NCBI RefSeq assembly: GCF_000967655.1
Contig: NZ_JXYA01000052.1
Span: forward strand, 1-64,000
From: Pseudoalteromonas rubra
GTDB taxonomy: Bacteria > Pseudomonadota > Gammaproteobacteria > Enterobacterales > Alteromonadaceae
Direction of reading: 5' to 3'
Length of the DNA stretch: 64,000 nucleotides
Below are positions 40,676-49,273 of the stretch, in pieces; position 1 is the first letter of the stretch; every line of letters begins with the position of its first letter. The notes below the pieces were generated by a model that searched no databases, was not told the origin of the DNA, and saw nothing but the letters and a program-made list of their open reading frames with translations. Position numbers and translations under genes: made by a program.

Positions 40676-41611
40676 TCAAGCGGTAATGATCACTTTGCCA
40701 CAATGAGTGCCCTGTTCAAGATACTCATGTGCCCGCTGAATATCGCTTAATTCATATTGCTGACTGACGACCACCTTTAATTGCCCGCTCTGGAACGCTT
40801 GATATAAGTGAGTCAGTTGCGTCTGATTTGCTTCAACCAACAGACCGCGTCCGCGAACCTGTTGCTCACGAGCAACCGCTAATATCTGCTCTTTGGTCAC
40901 CGTTGGAATTGTCACTAAGTCTGAACCTGGCAGCAGGTTTCTTGTCATCTGCTCACCAAGTGCTCCACCCACCAGATCGATCAGGATACCGCCACGCGGC
41001 TGTGCCAAATAGTCCGTTGGCGTCATCGCCTGGATCTTCAGAGTCTCGAACAGTTCATGCTCAGTCCGACGGCTTACCGGGATCACTTCAAAACCACGGA
41101 GTCTGGCTATTTGCAGCAATAAATGGCCAACGCCACCGGTTGCGGCATTAATATACACAGGCCGGTTGTCAGGCTCAAAATCAGCCAGCGCCTGCCAGGC
41201 AGTTAACCCCGCCAGACACAGACCGGATAAACTGGTATCCGCTTTCTCATCCACCTTGATTAACTCATCGGCGTCAGCATAAACATGGGTTGCATAACAG
41301 CCGGGATGCGCCGCAAAGCCAACCATGCCAATCACAGTATCGCCCGGCTGTAAGCGCGTGACACCATCACCGGTTTGCACAATTTTGCCAAGCACATCAT
41401 ACCCCAGGGGCAAAAACGCATCAGGCAATTTAGCTGCGGCAACATAGCCAAGGCCGCTGCGTGTTTTAATATCTATGGGATTGACGGATGTTGAAATAAC
41501 TTGAATCAACACCTGTTGACTTTGAGGTGGTGTCAGCGGTAGCGCCTGCTCACACAGTTCAGTGCTGCCACCAAATTGAAAAATGCCATACTGGCGAAAG
41601 TACTTTTCCAT
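40676..41611 (-). CDS. Zinc-independent MDR-family NADPH:quinone oxidoreductase
   Basis: 311 aa. GroES-like catalytic domain (GYDVLGKIVQTGDGVTRLQPGDTVIGM in part) and Rossmann domain with VYINAATGGVGHLLLQIARLRGFEVIPVSRR (core AATGGVGHLLLQIA near 158-171). No structural zinc cysteines. It uses NAD(P)H to reduce quinones or alkenals; the substrate is unknown. Encoded alone between gshA and clpB; an oxidative-stress link is only suggested by gshA nearby. Confidence 0.85.
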   Translation of the reverse strand: MEKYFRQYGIFQFGGSTELCEQALPLTPPQSQQVLIQVISTSVNPIDIKTRSGLGYVAAAKLPDAFLPLGYDVLGKIVQTGDGVTRLQPGDTVIGMVGFAAHPGCYATHVYADADELIKVDEKADTSLSGLCLAGLTAWQALADFEPDNRPVYINAATGGVGHLLLQIARLRGFEVIPVSRRTEHELFETLKIQAMTPTDYLAQPRGGILIDLVGGALGEQMTRNLLPGSDLVTIPTVTKEQILAVAREQQVRGRGLLVEANQTQLTHLYQAFQSGQLKVVVSQQYELSDIQRAHEYLEQGTHCGKVIITA

Positions 41612-41696
41612 GGAAGATGCGGGTTTGAATGTTGATAAGGAACTCTAACATATCAAGCGAAAACCCCCAACCTCAGCACGTTGAATTTAGGTATGA

Positions 41697-41723
41697 AACG
41701 GGACAGCGTTGTGCTGCCCCGTT
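41697..41723 (-). terminator. clpB terminator
   Basis: AACGGG...CAGC / GCTG...CCCGTT stem with one A-C mismatch and a 5-nt loop, followed on the minus strand by TTTCAT. It begins 11 nt after the clpB stop. Confidence 0.6.
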
Positions 41724-41733
41724 ATTGCTGTGT

Positions 41734-44307
41734 TTAGCGGGTAAATACGATGTCATCGCCGCTGACATCGACCTTAATCACATCACCGGCGTCAAAGTCT
41801 CCATGCAAAAGCTGCTGCGCCAGCGGGTTCTCAATATAATGTTGCACCGCGCGTTTAAGTGGCCGCGCACCATATACCGGATCGAAACCACTGGCGGCAA
41901 TTTTATCCAATGCCGCATCGCTCAGCTCAAACCCGAAGCCTTTGTCGTGCAAACGCTGACGTAATTTCGCCAGCTGAATGTCGGCGATTTGCTTAATGTG
42001 CTCATTAATAAGTGGATGGAACACCACAGTTTCATCAATCCGGTTAATGAATTCCGGTCTGAACTGAGTGACCAGCACGTCCATCACCCGCTGTTTCAGT
42101 GTCGCATAATCATTGCTGCCCGCCTGCTCCTGGATCACATCGGAACCCAGGTTAGAGGTCATGATGATCACCGCATTTTTAAAATCAACGGTGCGACCCT
42201 GACCATCCGTCAGGCGCCCGTCGTCAAGCACCTGAAGCAAAATATTAAACACATCCGGATGGGCTTTTTCTACTTCATCGAGCAAAATCACGGAATAAGG
42301 ACGACGGCGTACCGCTTCAGTCAGGTAACCTCCCTCTTCATATCCTACATATCCCGGCGGTGCACCCACCAACCGTGCTACGGAGTGTTTCTCCATAAAC
42401 TCAGACATATCAATGCGCACCATGGCATCTTCGGTGTCAAACATAAAGCCTGCCAGCGCTTTGGTCAGCTCGGTTTTACCGACCCCGGTTGGGCCCAGGA
42501 ATAAGAATGAGCCAATCGGGCGGTTAGGATCGGCAAGGCCCGCGCGAGAGCGACGAATGGCATTGGCCACTGCGCTGACGGCTTCATCCTGACCAATCAC
42601 TTTTTTATGCAGCTCGTCTTCCATCTGCAATAATTTATCACGCTCACCTTGCAGCATTTTCGCCACTGGTATCCCGGTCCAGCGCGACAAAATCTCTGCA
42701 ATTTCATCTTCACCAACCTGGTTTTTCAGCAAGCTCATTTCCTGCATTTCGGCCTGAGAGGCCAGATCCAGTTTGCGCTCCAATTCAGGAATACGGCCAT
42801 ATTGCAGCTCCGACATACGCTGTAAGTCGCTTGCCCGGCGCGCCACTTCGAGATCTAGTCGGGCCTGTTCCAGCTCAGCTTTGATCACCTGAGTCCCCTG
42901 TAGTGAGGCTTTCTCGGCATTCCAGACTTCATCGAGCTCACGGTATTCCGTTTCGAGCTGCTGGATCAGTGCCTGCATTTCACTGCGGCGCTTCTGGCTG
43001 GCCTCATCTTTTTCTTTTGCCAGTGCATTATCCTCAAGCTTGAGCTGGATAATACGCCGTTCCAGCTTATCCAGTTGCTCCGGCTTAGAGTCTATTTGTA
43101 AGCGAATAGATGAACCCGCTTCGTCGATCAGGTCAATGGCTTTATCGGGTAGTTGTCTGTCACTGATATAGCGGTGCGACAGCTGAGCCGCGGCAACAAT
43201 AGCGGGATCGGTGATGTCCACAGAATGATGCAGCTCGTAGCGCTCTTTTAAGCCACGCAAAATCGCAATGGTGTCTTCGACACTGGGCTCAGCGACAAAG
43301 ACTTTCTGGAAGCGTCGCTCCAGTGCCGCGTCCTTTTCAATATACTGACGATACTCATCCAGCGTTGTGGCACCCACACAGTGTAATTCACCGCGCGCCA
43401 GCGCAGGCTTGAGCATATTACCGGCATCCATCGCGCCGTCGGTTTTACCAGCCCCGACCATGGTATGGATCTCATCGATAAACAGGATCACCCGGCCTTC
43501 TTCTTTGCCCAGCTCATTCAGGACCGACTTCAGACGCTCTTCAAACTCACCGCGATACTTGGCACCAGCGACCAGGGCACCCAGGTCCAGCGACAATACT
43601 CGCTTGTCCTTGAGCCCCTCAGGCACCTCACCATTAATGATGCGTTGCGCAAGGCCTTCAACTATCGCGGTTTTACCTACCCCCGGCTCACCAATTAAAA
43701 CCGGGTTGTTCTTGGTGCGACGTTGCAACACCTGCACCGTGCGACGAATTTCATCGTCACGCCCGATAACCGGATCCAGCTTGCCCTGCTCTGCTCGCTC
43801 GGTCAGATCTATGGTATATTTCTCCAGTGCCTGACGGGTATCTTCGGCATTGGGGTCATCCACTTTCTGACCACCACGGATAGCCTTAATGGCTTTTTCA
43901 ATTTTATCCTGCGTGATATTTAACGAGCGGAAAATGTCGCCCAGCGGGCCTTTGTCTTCGCAGGCAGCAAATACAAACAGCTCACTGGAGATATATTTGT
44001 CTTTGCGCTTTTGCGCATATTTATCACATAAATTGATCAGTGAAATGAGGTTATTCGACAGCTGAACATCACCGCCCACCCCTTCCACCTTGAAAAGCTT
44101 TTCAATGGCCTGAGAAAGTTTAGTGTTGAGCTCATCGGCACTCACACCGGCCTGCGCAAACAGTGCGCGGACACTTGAACCATTTTGTTGTAACAGTGCG
44201 TACATAAGGTGCACAGGTTCAATGAACTGATGGTCACGCCCCAATGCGAGAGATTGCGCATCAGACAGCGCTGCTTGAAATTTACTGGTAAATCTATCTA
44301 TTCGCAT
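41734..44307 (-). CDS. clpB: Disaggregase ClpB
   Basis: 857-aa hexameric AAA+ chaperone that, with DnaK, extracts proteins from aggregates. N-terminal Clp repeat domain (1-145), first AAA+ module with Walker A GEPGVGKTAIVEGLA (about 205) and Walker B VILFIDEIHTMVGAG, a coiled-coil M domain (about 400-525), and second AAA+ module with GPTGVGKTELTKALA (about 605) and the pore loop GYVGYEEGGYL. A sigma32-like promoter lies directly upstream, so heat induction is likely. Order rluD-pgeF-clpB is conserved. Confidence 0.98.
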   Translation of the reverse strand: MRIDRFTSKFQAALSDAQSLALGRDHQFIEPVHLMYALLQQNGSSVRALFAQAGVSADELNTKLSQAIEKLFKVEGVGGDVQLSNNLISLINLCDKYAQKRKDKYISSELFVFAACEDKGPLGDIFRSLNITQDKIEKAIKAIRGGQKVDDPNAEDTRQALEKYTIDLTERAEQGKLDPVIGRDDEIRRTVQVLQRRTKNNPVLIGEPGVGKTAIVEGLAQRIINGEVPEGLKDKRVLSLDLGALVAGAKYRGEFEERLKSVLNELGKEEGRVILFIDEIHTMVGAGKTDGAMDAGNMLKPALARGELHCVGATTLDEYRQYIEKDAALERRFQKVFVAEPSVEDTIAILRGLKERYELHHSVDITDPAIVAAAQLSHRYISDRQLPDKAIDLIDEAGSSIRLQIDSKPEQLDKLERRIIQLKLEDNALAKEKDEASQKRRSEMQALIQQLETEYRELDEVWNAEKASLQGTQVIKAELEQARLDLEVARRASDLQRMSELQYGRIPELERKLDLASQAEMQEMSLLKNQVGEDEIAEILSRWTGIPVAKMLQGERDKLLQMEDELHKKVIGQDEAVSAVANAIRRSRAGLADPNRPIGSFLFLGPTGVGKTELTKALAGFMFDTEDAMVRIDMSEFMEKHSVARLVGAPPGYVGYEEGGYLTEAVRRRPYSVILLDEVEKAHPDVFNILLQVLDDGRLTDGQGRTVDFKNAVIIMTSNLGSDVIQEQAGSNDYATLKQRVMDVLVTQFRPEFINRIDETVVFHPLINEHIKQIADIQLAKLRQRLHDKGFGFELSDAALDKIAASGFDPVYGARPLKRAVQHYIENPLAQQLLHGDFDAGDVIKVDVSGDDIVFTR

Positions 44308-44342
44308 ACCCGAAATAACCTTATAAATAACTTAGTTACCTA

Positions 44343-44373
44343 TAAAATGGGTATCAGAGGGAGTTTGATCAAG
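44343..44373 (-). promoter_or_regulatory. Sigma32-like heat-shock promoter of clpB
   Basis: On the minus strand CTTGAT (44368-44373) and CCCATTTTA (44343-44351), separated by 16 nt; the consensus is CTTGAA-N13-17-CCCCATNTA. The start would fall about 25-30 nt upstream of the clpB ATG. Confidence 0.65.
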
Positions 44374-44386
44374 GTGCAGGCGACAA

Positions 44387-45112
44387 TTATTTGCGCCAAA
44401 TCAAAGAGGCCATGCGGCCACAACGACCATCGCGACGATAAGAAAAGAAATGCTCAGGATTGGACACAGTACATTGCGCCTGTGCGAAGACAGATTGCAC
44501 GCCAAGCTCTTTCAATTGCTGTGTTGCCAGGGCATAAATATCAGCCAGATAGCGACCATTTGCTTGTGCTTTGAAAGCATTCAGGTGCGCCTGATGACGG
44601 GCGACAAACTGATCTCGTACTTCTTCACCCACTTCAAAGGCCTGAGGGCCAATGGCCGGACCCAGCCAGGCATGTATTCGGGATCTCGGCGCGCTGAAAT
44701 GTGCAATCGTTCTGGCAAGAATATCCGCCGCCAAAGGACGCCAGCCACAGTGCACTGCGGCTATCTCCTCGCCATCGTCACTGGCCAGCAACACAGGCAA
44801 ACAGTCGGCTGTCATAATTGCCAGGGCAAACTGGCGGGAGCGCGTAAAGAGTGCATCGGCCTGCGGCGTCTGAGTTATATCGTACTGTTCTTCTGCCAGG
44901 ATCACCGCATTGCCGTGTACCTGCTCAAGCCAAACGATAGGAGCCGGGACCTGAGCCTGCAACTGTGCCCTGTTGCGTGCAACGGCTTGTGGATTGTCTC
45001 CAACATGACAGGCCAGATTGAAACCATCAAAAGGGGCCGTCGAAGCGCCACCCTGACGCGATGTCGACAAGGTGCCAACAACCTCCTTTAATGGCCAATC
45101 CGGGTGCAGCAT
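44387..45112 (-). CDS. pgeF: Peptidoglycan editing factor PgeF (YfiH/laccase-domain)
   Basis: 241-aa cytoplasmic protein of the multicopper-oxidase-like DUF152 fold. It removes wrong L-Ser-containing UDP-MurNAc precursors in E. coli. Zinc/copper-type ligands: QVHGNAV (about 59-65), TADCLPVLL (about 99-107), AAVHCGWRPLA (about 116-126). It starts 1 nt after the rluD stop, and its 3-prime end precedes the clpB promoter. Cotranscription with rluD is likely. Confidence 0.94.
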   Translation of the reverse strand: MLHPDWPLKEVVGTLSTSRQGGASTAPFDGFNLACHVGDNPQAVARNRAQLQAQVPAPIVWLEQVHGNAVILAEEQYDITQTPQADALFTRSRQFALAIMTADCLPVLLASDDGEEIAAVHCGWRPLAADILARTIAHFSAPRSRIHAWLGPAIGPQAFEVGEEVRDQFVARHQAHLNAFKAQANGRYLADIYALATQQLKELGVQSVFAQAQCTVSNPEHFFSYRRDGRCGRMASLIWRK

Positions 45113-45113
45113 T

Positions 45114-46091
45114 TTAGTAGTCTATCTGTGGATTAAGCTTAAAGTCTTCACGCAATGCGGCTGTAAGCTTTTGCATATCTTCCGGAATAGGTGCTTCCCA
45201 GGTCATGATTTCGCCGCTCACCGGGTGTGCTATACGCAGCTTAACGGCATGCAGCGCCTGACGTTTAAAGCCACGCAAGGTATCGAGGAACTCTGGCGAT
45301 GCATTGCGCGGTGGGCAAGGACGGCCCCCGTAGAGCTGATCACCAATTAGCGGGTGCTTAAGGTATGCCATATGGACACGGATCTGGTGCGTACGGCCCG
45401 TTTCAAGGCGTAAACGCAGGCGTGTATGTGCGCGAAACTTTTCCGCAACCCGATAATGCGTAATTGCCGGTTTACCCATTTCATGAATCGCCATGTGGGT
45501 ACGTTTAGTGGCATGACGGCCAATAGGCTTTTCAACCACGCCACCCGCAGTCATAGTGCCGTTACAGATGGCTTCGTATTCACGGGTAAAGTTTTCACGT
45601 GCCTGGAGGTTTTTAACCAAATGGGTTTGTGCGACTATGGTTTTGGCCACCACCATTAGCCCAGTGGTGTCTTTGTCAAGACGGTGTACAATACCAGCAC
45701 GCGGGACATTGATGATTTCCGGATGATGATGCAACAGGGCATTGAGCACAGTCCCATTTGGGTTACCGGCACCAGGGTGTACCACCAGACCCATAGGCTT
45801 ATTGATCACCAGAATGTCATCGTCCTCATAAACGATGTCTAACGCGATGTCTTGCGCTTCGTATTCCCGCTCCGCCTCAATTTGCGTTTCCACCGCAACG
45901 ACTTCACCGCCCAGTAATTTTTCCTTGGGGATCGCCAGAATATCGCCATTAACGGTAACTTTTTCATCGAGGATCCAGGTTTTTATTCTAGAACGTGAAA
46001 AATCGGGGAACAATTGCGCCAAAATCTGGTCTAGACGTTTACCGCCCAGTTCCACTGGCACATCGGCTTGTAGAGAAATTTGCTCAGACAT
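45114..46091 (-). CDS. rluD: 23S rRNA pseudouridine synthase RluD
   Basis: 325 aa. N-terminal S4-like domain (LGGKRLDQILAQLFPDFSRSRIKTWI in part), then the RluA-type catalytic domain with HRLDKDTTGLMVVAK near 134-148, whose Asp is catalytic, and LETGRTHQIRVHM near 230-242. It modifies U1911, U1915 and U1917 in helix 69 of 23S rRNA. Divergent from bamD, as in enterobacteria. Confidence 0.96.
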   Translation of the reverse strand: MSEQISLQADVPVELGGKRLDQILAQLFPDFSRSRIKTWILDEKVTVNGDILAIPKEKLLGGEVVAVETQIEAEREYEAQDIALDIVYEDDDILVINKPMGLVVHPGAGNPNGTVLNALLHHHPEIINVPRAGIVHRLDKDTTGLMVVAKTIVAQTHLVKNLQARENFTREYEAICNGTMTAGGVVEKPIGRHATKRTHMAIHEMGKPAITHYRVAEKFRAHTRLRLRLETGRTHQIRVHMAYLKHPLIGDQLYGGRPCPPRNASPEFLDTLRGFKRQALHAVKLRIAHPVSGEIMTWEAPIPEDMQKLTAALREDFKLNPQIDY

Positions 46092-46212
46092 GTGTAACTT
46101 TACCTAAAATACCAGTGCAAGCCATGCTCGACTGGGTTAGAATCGCATAAATGCATAGTTTACTCGGTTTTGCCGACTTGGCCTAGCCTGATAACGAAGG
46201 TAGTAAAATAAA

Positions 46213-46974
46213 ATGATAAAGACGTTGGGAAAACGCGCTTTTGCAATCGTACTGAGCGCATCTGTATTGGGATTAGCAGCTTGCTCATCCGCCCCAGAAC
46301 AAGAAGAAATCGAACGCGTACCAAATAAATCTGTGCAAGCATTGTACGAAGATGCCAAGCAAACACTCGACTCAGGCCTGTATGCACGTGCCATCGAGCT
46401 ACTCAGTGCCATCAACTCACGTTACCCGTTTGGTCCTTATTCTCATCAGGTACAGATGGACTTGGTTTACGCTTTTTATCAGACCGGGAACACCGAGCAA
46501 GCGCTGGCCACAGTGGATCGCTTTTTGCGCCTGAACCCCAACCATAAAAACCTCGACTATATGTACTACATGCGAGGCCTAATCAATATCAAAGCAGACG
46601 AGAACGGTTTTCAGGAATACTTTGGTATCGATCGCGCAGACCGTGACCCGAGCCGCACACGGGTTGCTTTTCAGGATTTGACAACGCTTGTGAAAAACTA
46701 TCCGGACAGTACATATGTCCCGGAGGCCAAAAAACGCCTGGCATGGCTGCTTAACAAGATGGCGCGTTATGAGCTGAAAGTCGCCAACTACTACTTTGAA
46801 CGAGAGGCATACCTGGCTGCCGCGAACCGCGGCAAGTATGTGGTTGAGCATTTTTCTCAGAGCAGCTACCTGGTACCTGCACTTGAAATGATGGAAAAAA
46901 GTTATGCTATGTTAGGGCTGGATGAGTTAAGCGAGAATGCCCGCAAAGCAAAAGAGCTGAATCAGCAGCGCTAA
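46213..46974 (+). CDS. bamD: Outer membrane assembly lipoprotein BamD
   Basis: 253 aa. Lipoprotein signal peptide with lipobox LAAC at about residues 20-23 and a mature Cys followed by Ser, so sorted to the outer membrane. Five TPR-like repeats follow (NKSVQALYEDAKQTLDSGLYARAIELL in part, GPYSHQVQMDLVYAFYQTGNTEQALATVDRFLRLNPNH in part). It is the essential partner of BamA in outer membrane protein insertion. It is divergent from rluD. Confidence 0.97.
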   Translation: MIKTLGKRAFAIVLSASVLGLAACSSAPEQEEIERVPNKSVQALYEDAKQTLDSGLYARAIELLSAINSRYPFGPYSHQVQMDLVYAFYQTGNTEQALATVDRFLRLNPNHKNLDYMYYMRGLINIKADENGFQEYFGIDRADRDPSRTRVAFQDLTTLVKNYPDSTYVPEAKKRLAWLLNKMARYELKVANYYFEREAYLAAANRGKYVVEHFSQSSYLVPALEMMEKSYAMLGLDELSENARKAKELNQQR

Positions 46975-47002
46975 GCACCCATTATTGATACTGAATACAA
47001 CA

Positions 47003-47034
47003 ACGCCGGATCGCACACAGCATCCGGCGTTTTT
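47003..47034 (+). terminator. bamD terminator
   Basis: ACGCCGGAT (47003-47011) / ATCCGGCGT (47022-47030) stem, 10-nt loop, then TTTTTATTT. Convergent glnB lies just beyond. Confidence 0.85.
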
Positions 47035-47052
47035 ATTTGAGTGAAATAGGGT

Positions 47053-47391
47053 TTAGATGGCTTCTTCGTCTTCCTCGCCGGTACGGATACGGACGACACG
47101 TTCGACTTCGGTGACAAAGATTTTACCATCACCAATTTTGCCGGTTTGAGCCGTTTTCAAAATCACGTCGATAGCCCGGTCTACGTCTTCTTCTGCCAAC
47201 ACAATATCTAATTTCACTTTTGGCAGAAAGTCGACCATATACTCCGCACCACGATATAGCTCGGTGTGCCCTTTTTGTCGGCCAAACCCTTTGACTTCGC
47301 ACACGGTCATACCGGTAATACCTATATCGGATAACGCTTCTCGCACGTCATCCAGCTTAAATGGTTTAATGATGGCTTCTATCTTTTTCAT
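47053..47391 (-). CDS. glnB: Nitrogen regulatory protein P-II
   Basis: 112-aa trimeric PII protein that integrates 2-oxoglutarate, ATP/ADP and glutamine status, controlling glutamine synthetase adenylylation and NtrB. Tyr51 for uridylylation lies in LYRGAEYMVDFLPK. The B loop TGKIGDGKIF and C loop RIRTGEE are present. The opening MKKIEAIIKPFKLDDVREAL and the remaining sequence are closest to GlnB; GlnK is usually beside amtB, which is not here. Confidence 0.94.
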   Translation of the reverse strand: MKKIEAIIKPFKLDDVREALSDIGITGMTVCEVKGFGRQKGHTELYRGAEYMVDFLPKVKLDIVLAEEDVDRAIDVILKTAQTGKIGDGKIFVTEVERVVRIRTGEEDEEAI

Positions 47392-47525
47392 GGTTGATTC
47401 TTATCCCTTTGGTAATGCGTCGATTTTAGACAATCCCATAAAACAAGGCAAACAAAGCAATTGAATAAATACACAAAAAGACGCACTATAATAAGTAGTC
47501 TTTATTCCTGTTTTTGGCTGTAATC

Positions 47526-48065
47526 ATGAGAAAAAATACAGGCTTCACGCTTTTTGAGTTAGTTATCACTATTGCTATTTTGGGTGTACTGGCCACACTG
47601 GCGTTCTCATTCAGCGGCGGCCTGACCACCTCAACCCGCGCCGAAGCTTACCTGAGAGAACTTAAGCGCACCATAACTTTTGCCAGGGCACAAGCGACTG
47701 CAACCGATGAGATCATCGTTATATGCCCGGCAGCCGCAGTACTGGTTGAAACCAACAGCAGCTTTGTCTGTCAGAACGATTGGCAGACCAACCGGATCGC
47801 TGTCTTTCTCGACAGAAACAATAACGGCGCATACAACACAGGAGCCGACGACTTGTTGCGCGTGATGGAACGAGTCCCTAATAATGATAGCCTGACCTTT
47901 CCGGCAGCCAGCTTGCGCTTTGACTCTAGCGGTCGCACCGCGATGCAGCAGACCAGCAGCTTTATTTATTGCCCCGCTGCGACAGATTTTCCAAATCAAC
48001 AACTGGAGGTCAGTGTTGTGGGCTCTGCACTCTACCGTGGTGACACAACTCTCACCTGTGACTAA
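47526..48065 (+). CDS. FimT/GspH-family minor pilin
   Basis: 179 aa from the ATG at 47526 (MRKNTGFTLFELVITIAILG); an upstream in-frame TTG lacks a Shine-Dalgarno. Type IV pilin leader: short basic stretch, PilD cleavage before Phe (G-FTLFE with Glu at +5) and a hydrophobic helix of about 20 residues. The mature domain has four Cys, typical of FimT/FimU-type minor pseudopilins with disulfides. Likely a pilus initiation component. FimT members bind DNA in transformation in some species. A similar gene follows and the pilVWXY1E set faces it. Confidence 0.85.
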   Translation: MRKNTGFTLFELVITIAILGVLATLAFSFSGGLTTSTRAEAYLRELKRTITFARAQATATDEIIVICPAAAVLVETNSSFVCQNDWQTNRIAVFLDRNNNGAYNTGADDLLRVMERVPNNDSLTFPAASLRFDSSGRTAMQQTSSFIYCPAATDFPNQQLEVSVVGSALYRGDTTLTCD

Positions 48066-48269
48066 GGCATCAGCTTGCGCGGTTATGCTTTAACCTGTAA
48101 TTGAGTCGCTACTTTCGTAGGAATTCACTTTTTTACATCAGTAAAAGAGGCTGAAAAAAAGCGCGCCCACCTCACCAGCCACGCCCGACAATGATATTTA
48201 CTCATATGCCTTGCGGTTGGGGCTCAAACAACTAGGCTAACACTATGACTGATGCACGGATGCATACTC

Positions 48270-48785
48270 ATGGCCTTAAGGACTATTGGTGGGTTTACCC
48301 TACTTGAATTGATTATCAGCATGGCGCTGTTTGGCGTCTTTTTACTACTTGCAGCACCGGCGGTACATTCGATAACTGAACAGGACAGAGCTAAACAGGC
48401 TTTGGTGTTGCTTGACCGCCACCTGACTTTGGCGCGACTGCATGCGATAACACATCAGACACCAGTCACGATTTGCCCCCTGGTTAAAAACCGTTGCACA
48501 AACTTGTGGCATCAGGAACTCACCATTTTTACCGATCGGGGTGAGCGCGCATCCTTTGACAAAAACGATGTAAAACTGATGGTGCTCTCTGAAGTACATT
48601 CATCAGATACGCTGGATTACCCACGAGCGGCAATCACTTTTAAACATACCGGCACGTTAAAGGGGTTTGGCAATGGTACCTTTGTGTATTGTACACAACG
48701 CCTCACGGGTGACCGTCTTGGCCTGGCATTGTCAATCAGTGTGGTTGGACGCAGTCGGCTCAGAGAGACCAACAAATGCATGTGA
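48270..48785 (+). CDS. Second FimT/GspH-family minor pilin
   Basis: 171 aa from the ATG at 48270 (MALRTIGGFTLLELIISMAL), with prepilin cleavage site G-FTLLE; an upstream ATG at 48252 is the alternative and no strong Shine-Dalgarno separates them. The mature part contains VTICPLVKNRCTNLW and ...VYCTQRL, similar to the first FimT-like gene in layout but divergent in sequence, so an old duplication. It ends 63 nt from the convergent pilE gene. The ~200-nt gap before it suggests its own promoter. Confidence 0.8.
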   Translation: MALRTIGGFTLLELIISMALFGVFLLLAAPAVHSITEQDRAKQALVLLDRHLTLARLHAITHQTPVTICPLVKNRCTNLWHQELTIFTDRGERASFDKNDVKLMVLSEVHSSDTLDYPRAAITFKHTGTLKGFGNGTFVYCTQRLTGDRLGLALSISVVGRSRLRETNKCM

Positions 48786-48847
48786 CAAGCAGAGCCTTAA
48801 CGCCCTGCTCTGCTTGAACTTCGCTATATAACGCGGGCCTATGTTCG

Positions 48848-49273
48848 CTATCGACCCCAACAGCGGTCAGCGGTGAATGTGCCTGTACTGCCCCGGACAT
48901 TTAGGTTGTTAATAGTCAAGGTGGTGCACTCAGTGTCACCTGCCAGCGGACCACCGCTTGCCGACGCTCTGATCAAAAAAGCGTTTAAATCATTATTCAA
49001 CACAATCTCTAGCGAGAAGTAATCATTTTCTGTGGTCGTCGGCAACCCCAGGTCCGCCAGTGAACTGGCATATTGGCGGTTATCAACAAAATACTGCTCT
49101 TGTTTATTCGCCGCATCCAGCAAGGTTGCCGCCGCCTCCGCTCTGGCTGCGCGTCTGACATATTCCGAATAGCTGGGATAAGCAATACTCGCCAATATCC
49201 CCAGAATAGCAATGGTGATCATCATCTCAATCAGGGTAAAGCCCTGCTCTGTGCGCTTAGTTCTTTTCATCAT
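48848..49273 (-). CDS. pilE: Type IV pilus minor pilin PilE
   Basis: 141 aa from ATG at 49273 (or the next ATG at 49270), which overlaps the end of pilY1 and has AGAAGAG just before. Prepilin leader MMKRTKRTEQG, cleavage before FTLIE with Glu+5, then a hydrophobic helix. The globular part has ANKQEQYFVDNRQYASSLADLGLP, usual in PilE/PilA-like minor pilins, and a Cys pair near the end (C in GDTECTT and DRCWGR) that could form the D-region loop. The frame upstream of 49273 is spurious. Last gene of the pilVWXY1E operon. Confidence 0.9.
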   Translation of the reverse strand: MMKRTKRTEQGFTLIEMMITIAILGILASIAYPSYSEYVRRAARAEAAATLLDAANKQEQYFVDNRQYASSLADLGLPTTTENDYFSLEIVLNNDLNAFLIRASASGGPLAGDTECTTLTINNLNVRGSTGTFTADRCWGR

